This document shows positions 5,664 through 9,356 of a DNA stretch of 9,356 bases, in pieces. How positions within the stretch are numbered: position 1 is the first letter of the stretch; each line of letters begins with the position of its first letter. This DNA is from an uncultured Collinsella sp. (GTDB lineage: Bacteria > Actinomycetota > Coriobacteriia > Coriobacteriales > Coriobacteriaceae): assembly GCA_902470695.1 (NCBI GenBank), contig CABRHH010000047.1, positions 1-9,356 on the forward strand. The letters run 5' to 3'. Position numbers and translations under genes: made by a program. The notes below the pieces were generated by a model. The model saw only the letters and a program-made list of their open reading frames with translations, had not been told where the DNA came from and searched no databases.

Positions 5664-7151
5664 CTACGCGGCGTCGTAGGCGGTGGGGTCGGGTGCTTCG
5701 TTCAGCTCGGTTTCCTGCGCGGTCCCCGCCTTTCCCTGGAAGAACCGCACGGCGCGGTCGAACTGGATCATGGCCCATTCCAGCGGGTTGGGAGCCGCCT
5801 GTGCGCTGGTGCATACGAGTTTGGCGGTCCCCACGGTCTTGCCGGCCTGTTTGTAGGTGATCGTCCCCGCCTGCTGTCCCTTCTCGATGTTTCCCGAGAG
5901 CGCGTCCACGTCGATGTCCTGCTCGATGGCACCTGCCAGGCTGAAGACGGTCACCGTTTGCGCGGGGTCCTCGAGCGTCAAGCCCACGGTTTTGTCGGTC
6001 CAGTCGGTGCACGGAGCCTCGGCGATGATGGGGGAGCCGTTGATCGTGGAGGGCGTGTTCGCGAAGGGCACCTGCGCCAGGTGGTTGTAGTACCAGTTCG
6101 CCAGTGCGAGCGTATCGGTGAAGCGGTGCTCATCGCTGTCCGACCCGAATACCGCGATGTAGATCTCGCCGCCGCTCTCGCGTGAAAAGGCGCTCATGAA
6201 GCATTCGCCCGCCTCGTAGGTGCTGCCCGTTTTGCCGCCAATGTTGCCCTGCTGACCTTGGATCTTGTTACGAACGGTGAGCGTGAGGGTGCGCGGGGTT
6301 CCGTCGGCGGAGGTGACCTGCATGGTGGTGCGGTCGCTGTCGTCGAGTGAGCGGAAGTCGTCGTTTTTCATGGCGGCGGCGTAGATGGTTGTGACATCGC
6401 GCGCCGTGGAGTGCATGTTGCCCACCCAGCTGCCGAAGTCGAGGCCATGGGGGTTTTCGAACAGGGTGTCCGTGCATCCGAGCTCGGTGGCCTTTTTGTT
6501 CATCGCGTCCACGAAGGTTTGGTAGGGGTTGGCGCTTGATGGGTCGATCTTTGCGCCGACAGCGGTGGCGATGGCGGTGGCGGTGTCGTTGCCGCTCATG
6601 ACGAGCAGGCCGGTGAGGGCTTCCTCCATGGTGAGGGTGTCGCCCTCCTTGAGCCCAACAGCCGATTCGCCCACGGTTGCGGCAGCGTGATCGACGGTGA
6701 TGACGTCGGTGAGGGAGGAGTTCTCGAGGGCCACCAGCGCGGTCATGACCTTGGTGACCGAGGCGATTTTGATGGGGGCATCGGCATCGCGCTCGTAGTA
6801 GACGGTGCCGTCCTTGCTCATGACGAGGGCATGGGTGGCGATGATGTCGGGCAGATCTGCGATTGCCGTGCCGCGCTCTTCTGCCGAGGTGCCCAGGATG
6901 ATGTCACTGGTGCGCTGCTCCGCCAGGGCGGGGGAGGGCAGGCCGCAGACCATGGTGAGGGCAAGGGCGAGCAGGGCGAAAAGGGTGCATGTCCGCGGTG
7001 CGTGCGTGCGGTTGGATGCAGCGAGGCGGCCCGGCGTGCGGTGGGCTGGGGCGCTGGGGGCGGATGGGTCGTTGGCGTGCGCGCATGCGCGGGTTGAGCG
7101 CGCGTTGCTGATGGGGTCCGCAGAGGAGAGAGGTGTGTGGGTATGAGGCAC
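5664..7151 (-). CDS. Secreted D-alanyl-D-alanine carboxypeptidase (peptidase S11, low-mass PBP)
   Basis: Enzymes of this family remove the terminal D-Ala from peptidoglycan stem pentapeptides outside the membrane and bind penicillin. All three active-site motifs are present: SVTK (Ser131, Lys134), SGN (186-188) and KTG (307-309), with flanking family blocks NPHGLD and GGKTGSTYEAGECF. A signal sequence spans about 54-77 (LFALLALALTMV core, likely cleavage after ALA77). It is preceded by an unusual 53-residue Ala/Pro/His/Arg-rich tail, making this N-terminus longer than normal. After the catalytic domain comes a beta-rich C-terminal domain (about 365-455), then an amphipathic helix (LEWAMIQFDRAVRFFQG), plausibly a membrane-surface anchor. 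The start is GTG at 7151, with AGAAAGG seven bases upstream; no alternative in-frame Met or Val precedes the signal segment. It lies downstream of a VanR-like regulator on the same strand, 303 bases away, suggesting but not proving joint control. Confidence 0.93.
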   Translation of the reverse strand: MPHTHTPLSSADPISNARSTRACAHANDPSAPSAPAHRTPGRLAASNRTHAPRTCTLFALLALALTMVCGLPSPALAEQRTSDIILGTSAEERGTAIADLPDIIATHALVMSKDGTVYYERDADAPIKIASVTKVMTALVALENSSLTDVITVDHAAATVGESAVGLKEGDTLTMEEALTGLLVMSGNDTATAIATAVGAKIDPSSANPYQTFVDAMNKKATELGCTDTLFENPHGLDFGSWVGNMHSTARDVTTIYAAAMKNDDFRSLDDSDRTTMQVTSADGTPRTLTLTVRNKIQGQQGNIGGKTGSTYEAGECFMSAFSRESGGEIYIAVFGSDSDEHRFTDTLALANWYYNHLAQVPFANTPSTINGSPIIAEAPCTDWTDKTVGLTLEDPAQTVTVFSLAGAIEQDIDVDALSGNIEKGQQAGTITYKQAGKTVGTAKLVCTSAQAAPNPLEWAMIQFDRAVRFFQGKAGTAQETELNEAPDPTAYDAA

Positions 7152-7210
7152 GGCATGACCTTTCTGGGTCTGCCCTGAGGGGCGCGAGGGTAACGTGAGG
7201 TACAGCTAAG

Positions 7211-7234
7211 AGTATAGCCGTGCGCGCCGCACGG
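7211..7234 (-). promoter_or_regulatory. Candidate carboxypeptidase promoter with palindrome in the spacer
   Basis: The minus strand reads TATACT at 7211-7216 (5 of 6 consensus -10), 60 bases upstream of the GTG. Directly upstream, 7218-7234 is a perfect palindrome: CCGTGCG, 3 bases, CGCACGG. Lying between -10 and -35 it could be a repressor site or a GC-rich transcript hairpin. No good -35 is visible. Confidence 0.35.
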
Positions 7235-7256
7235 GGACGGGGCCCGCGGGAGCCGG

Positions 7257-7412
7257 TCTGCTGCAAAATCGAGGTTTTGCGAAATGCGTCTTCCTAGTGC
7301 CATTTCGCGCCCGCTTCCAGCTGAGCGCGACCTGCGGTTTTGCTGGGGCGTTTCAGTGCGAGAATTGCCCCTTCTATTGTGCCGTTTCGCAAAACTTCGA
7401 TTTTGCAGCAGA
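7257..7412. repeat. 156-bp near-palindromic intergenic element
   Basis: The ends (7257-7284 and 7385-7412) are inverted copies of each other, 28 bp with a single mismatch. Each arm also holds a smaller inverted repeat, GCAAAA, six bases, TTTTGC. Inside, GCGAAATG (7279-7286) pairs with CATTTCGC (7301-7308), and GGGGC with GCCCC (about 7353-7379). It fills much of the 303-base gap between the regulator and carboxypeptidase genes, where I see no gene. The design recalls ERIC/REP-like or miniature mobile elements; a long-stem RNA is another option. No target duplication is obvious at its ends. Confidence 0.7.
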
Positions 7413-7454
7413 GGGCCCGAAGGGGATGACGGTCAAGCCTGCCCTGCGCCCCCT

Positions 7455-8162
7455 CTATCCCTCGATGGTGTACCCAACGCCCCAGATGTTCTTGATGAAG
7501 CGCGGGTTCTGCGCGTCGTCGCCGATCTTCTCGCGCAGGTGGCGGATGTGCACCATGACGGTGTTGTTCGAGCCCGCCATGAACTCCTCATCCCACACGG
7601 CGCGGAAGAGCTCCTCCACCGGCACCACGTGTCCGCGATGCTCGGCCAGATAGAGCAGAATCGCATACTCAAGCGGCGTGCACCGCACCGGGCGCTCGTC
7701 GACGGTGACGGTACGCGCGTCGCGGTTAATGACCAGGCCATTGAAGGAGATGATCGGCCCTTCGTCCGTCCCGCCGGCCCCGTCGCGGCTGCCGTAGCTG
7801 GTGTAGCGGCGCAGCTGCGCCTTGCAGCGCGCCACGAGCTCGAGGGGGCGAAACGGCTTGACCACGTAATCGTCGGCGCCCAGGGTGAGGCCCTCGATTT
7901 TGTCGGTTTGGGAATCGCGCGCGGTGAGCATGATCACCGGATAGGTGTGCTCGGTGCGGATCGTGCGCAGCAGCTCGAAGCCGTCGATATCGGGCAGCAT
8001 GATGTCGAGCACCGCCAGATCGAACTCCTGCTCCAAAATGGCGCGCGCCGCCTCGGCTCCGGTATAGGCGAGTGTGACATCGTACCCCTCGTTGCGCAGG
8101 TAGATGCCCACCAGATCGGTGATGGTCTTCTCGTCGTCAACAACCAGAATGCGCGTGTTCAT
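7455..8162 (-). CDS. OmpR/PhoB-family response regulator, VanR-like
   Basis: This is a DNA-binding transcription factor switched on by phosphorylation. The receiver domain (about 4-118) has the acidic pair D9/D10, phosphoacceptor D53 in VLDIMLPD, T80 and K102. The winged-helix DNA-binding domain (about 137-235) has SNNTVMVHIRHLREKIG and ends WGVGYTIEG. Stretches such as DKIEGLTLGADDYVVKPFRPLELVARCKAQLRRY are strikingly close to VanR of vancomycin-resistance clusters as I recall them; this places it in that subfamily but does not show vancomycin resistance. The ATG at 8162 has AGGAG five bases upstream. No histidine kinase lies next to it in the window: upstream is a SIS-domain gene, downstream the carboxypeptidase. 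Its sensor must be elsewhere, or it is an orphan regulator. Both domains look intact, with normal length. Confidence 0.93.
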   Translation of the reverse strand: MNTRILVVDDEKTITDLVGIYLRNEGYDVTLAYTGAEAARAILEQEFDLAVLDIMLPDIDGFELLRTIRTEHTYPVIMLTARDSQTDKIEGLTLGADDYVVKPFRPLELVARCKAQLRRYTSYGSRDGAGGTDEGPIISFNGLVINRDARTVTVDERPVRCTPLEYAILLYLAEHRGHVVPVEELFRAVWDEEFMAGSNNTVMVHIRHLREKIGDDAQNPRFIKNIWGVGYTIEG

Positions 8163-8340
8163 GGCAGCTCCTCTCCCTGTGCTCTACCGCATTATGGCCG
8201 AAGGCGACCGCTGGCGGGCATGGCGCGCCTGGATTTTAACCAACACTTAGGTATGTGGCGGGCACCTACTGCGAGCGGGTGCACGTCGCGATCATGGATC
8301 GGCTGCAGCTCGGGCGTTGTCGGAACGCTGCCTTGAGCTC
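8163..8340. promoter_or_regulatory. Response-regulator upstream region with possible promoter and spaced inverted repeat
   Basis: On the minus strand, CATAAT (8192-8197 region) and TAAAAT (about 8234-8239) are candidate -10 boxes; neither has a good -35. TAGGT (8248-8252) and ACCTA (8264-8268) form an inverted repeat with an 11-base spacer, about one and a half helical turns centre to centre, which could be a regulator site. No hairpin followed by a T-run ends the SIS gene, whose stop is at 8341. Assignments are tentative. Confidence 0.25.
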
Positions 8341-9054
8341 TTAAAACTCTGCCAGGCGGTGCTTGAACTGATCGAGAAGCCGCTGGTTGAACTCCGGTCC
8401 GCCGTCGACGTTCGCGCTCATGAACACCGGCGGCACCACGCCGCGCTCCACCAGGATGTCCATGGAATCCATCACCGCGTAATCGAGCAGCAGACTGCTG
8501 GTATACAGCGAGGTGCCGCCCACCTTGCAGGGCAGGCCCTCGACCTCGATGCAGGTGTCGCCGAACGCCGACTTGTTGTCGAGCACCACATCGGCCACCT
8601 CGAAGAGCAGCTTTCCGCTGGAATGGCGCGAGGTCCCCGCCTGCGAGGCCGCGAGCGCCGTGACGGCGATGACCTTGATGCCCGCAGCCCGTGCGTGCAG
8701 GGCGAGCTCCAGCGGCAGCGGATTGCGCCCGGAGTTCGAGATGATGACCAGACAGTCCTCTTCGCGCACGTCGAGGCTGTTCCAGAACAGCTCGCCCACG
8801 CCCTCGACGCGCTCATAGATGCCACGCGCCGGCTCGTTGATGATACGCGTTTGGATGTAGCCGCCGGCGCGCCCCGAGATCTCGAGCGCACTGGCATAGG
8901 AGTGGCCGGAGCCGAACGCGCGGATGATACCGCCGCGCTCGATAGTGTCGGCCATGATGAGGGCGGCTTCATGGATGGCGCTATCCTGCCCGTCATCGAG
9001 CTCGGTCAGGCGGCGGATCAGCTCGGCTTTATACGCGGTTGACGTGGTGTTCAT
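8341..9054 (-). CDS. SIS-domain sugar-phosphate-binding protein (UPF0309-like)
   Basis: SIS domains bind phosphosugars and occur in sugar isomerases and in regulators of sugar use. The 237 residues form a single SIS fold: N-terminal helix (ELIRRLTELDDGQDSAIHEAALIMADTIERGG), the first sugar-binding loop FGSGHS (47-52), a second SNSGRN (106-111), then IKVIAVTAL and the late LDYAVMDSMDILVERG helix. This pattern fits the UPF0309/sugar isomerase-domain group; substrate is not readable from sequence. No membrane or signal segment, so cytoplasmic. The ATG at 9054 has AGAAAGG eight bases upstream, the same ribosome binding site context (CAGAAAGGTCAT) as the carboxypeptidase gene. A palindrome and a -10 box lie upstream. 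Sugar-transport genes often accompany this family but none is in the window. It precedes the response regulator by 178 bases on the same strand. Confidence 0.88.
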   Translation of the reverse strand: MNTTSTAYKAELIRRLTELDDGQDSAIHEAALIMADTIERGGIIRAFGSGHSYASALEISGRAGGYIQTRIINEPARGIYERVEGVGELFWNSLDVREEDCLVIISNSGRNPLPLELALHARAAGIKVIAVTALAASQAGTSRHSSGKLLFEVADVVLDNKSAFGDTCIEVEGLPCKVGGTSLYTSSLLLDYAVMDSMDILVERGVVPPVFMSANVDGGPEFNQRLLDQFKHRLAEF

Positions 9055-9075
9055 GCAGATGACCTTTCTGACGAG

Positions 9076-9098
9076 GTGGTGCGGATAGCACCACTATA
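9076..9098 (-). promoter_or_regulatory. SIS-gene promoter with overlapping operator-like palindrome
   Basis: The minus strand reads TATAGT (9093-9098; 5 of 6 of the -10 consensus), followed at once by a perfect inverted repeat, GTGGTGC, 5 bases, GCACCAC (9076-9094), covering the expected start of transcription. The layout suits a repressor, for example of a sugar-responsive family. A matching -35 is not evident. Inferred from symmetry and position. Confidence 0.5.
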
Positions 9099-9192
9099 GG
9101 AAAGGCATCGGTGCTCCCTGCGGTGGGGGTGCATACATATCGGCGAGCGGCCGCAGGGACTCGGTGAGATGCAGGCCCCTACGATACCGAAA

Positions 9193-9216
9193 CGAGCCGC
9201 CCTTGCGGACGGCTCG
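9193..9216 (-). terminator. Hairpin, possible minus-strand terminator
   Basis: CGAGCCG (9193-9199) pairs with CGGCTCG (9210-9216), with two inner C-G pairs beyond one mismatch and a TTGC loop. On the minus strand the stem is followed by TTTCGGTAT, a weak U-rich tail; on the plus strand no T-run follows. It could end a minus-strand transcript entering from beyond the right edge. Confidence 0.45.
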
Positions 9217-9257
9217 ACAGGCGGCGGTATATGGTCCTTGGCTCTTGCAGCCGGCGT

Positions 9258-9356
9258 GACAGGTGCCGGGCCGCGTGGGGCGCGATGCTGCGCACGGCGA
9301 CGGGCGCCGGGACGCGGGGCCGCGACGGGTGCCGGCCGCGTCGGGCGCGGTCGGAA
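9258..9356. repeat. GC-rich degenerate short repeats running off the right edge
   Basis: Near-identical 12-base units GACAGGTGCCGG, GACGGGCGCCGG and GACGGGTGCCGG begin at 9258, 9299 and 9324. The first and third are each followed by CCGCGT(G/C)GGGCGCG-like sequence. Spacing is uneven (41 and 25 bases). Between 9099 and 9356 I see no convincing gene: open frames exist on the minus strand but read as low-complexity Arg/Pro/Ala strings without a start or ribosome binding site. Confidence 0.45.

Noticed and set aside
7284..9042. Two long plus-strand open frames (350 and 241 codons)
   Set aside because: They are antisense to the response regulator and SIS genes, which have all expected motifs and ribosome binding sites.
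1..9356. CRISPR array, tRNA or rRNA gene, insertion-sequence transposase, replication origin
   Set aside because: I saw no regularly spaced direct repeats, cloverleaf, ribosomal RNA sequence, transposase-like protein or DnaA-box cluster.

Overview
The window looks like a high-GC Gram-positive chromosome, most likely an actinobacterium of the Coriobacteriia (Collinsella-like). This rests on GC-rich coding with strong third-position G/C, GGAGG- and AGAAAGG-type ribosome binding sites, and protein families typical of gut actinobacteria. The taxonomic guess is inference; there is no rRNA or tRNA gene here.

Left part (1-5299): a type III restriction-modification locus. A C-terminal Mod (methyltransferase) fragment ends at 670, and an apparently complete Res (helicase plus endonuclease) runs 2138-5299. 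Between them, on the opposite strand and visibly poorer in GC, sit two small operons. One is a Phd/YefM antitoxin with a RelE/ParE toxin (767-1394). The other is an 87-residue protein of unknown function overlapping a DUF4160 protein (1516-2057). The first 45 bases around the res start (2124-2168) occur a second time at 1448-1492, so the DUF4160 pair forms a 631-bp cassette bracketed by direct copies of the res 5' end. This is a scar of how the locus was rearranged, and the most informative structure in the window.

Middle (5300-7454): a small glycine-rich, tail-anchored-looking membrane protein (5376-5609, plus strand) converges on a secreted serine-type D-Ala-D-Ala carboxypeptidase (5664-7151, minus strand). 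Upstream of the carboxypeptidase is a 156-bp near-palindromic intergenic element with 28-bp terminal inverted repeats (7257-7412).

Right part (7455-9356): a VanR-like OmpR-family response regulator without an adjacent histidine kinase (7455-8162) and a SIS-domain sugar-phosphate-binding protein (8341-9054), both minus strand. The SIS gene has a promoter with a perfect 7-bp-arm inverted repeat at its start. The last 250 bases hold no convincing gene, only a hairpin and GC-rich degenerate repeats running off the edge.

Functional reading: Res should need a Mod partner to recognise DNA, so either the rest of mod lies outside the window or the system is inactivated. The interposed small operons look like addiction or defence cassettes lodged between mod and res. 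The carboxypeptidase and the VanR-like regulator, same strand and consecutive, suggest a cell-wall link, but no shared transcript is shown.
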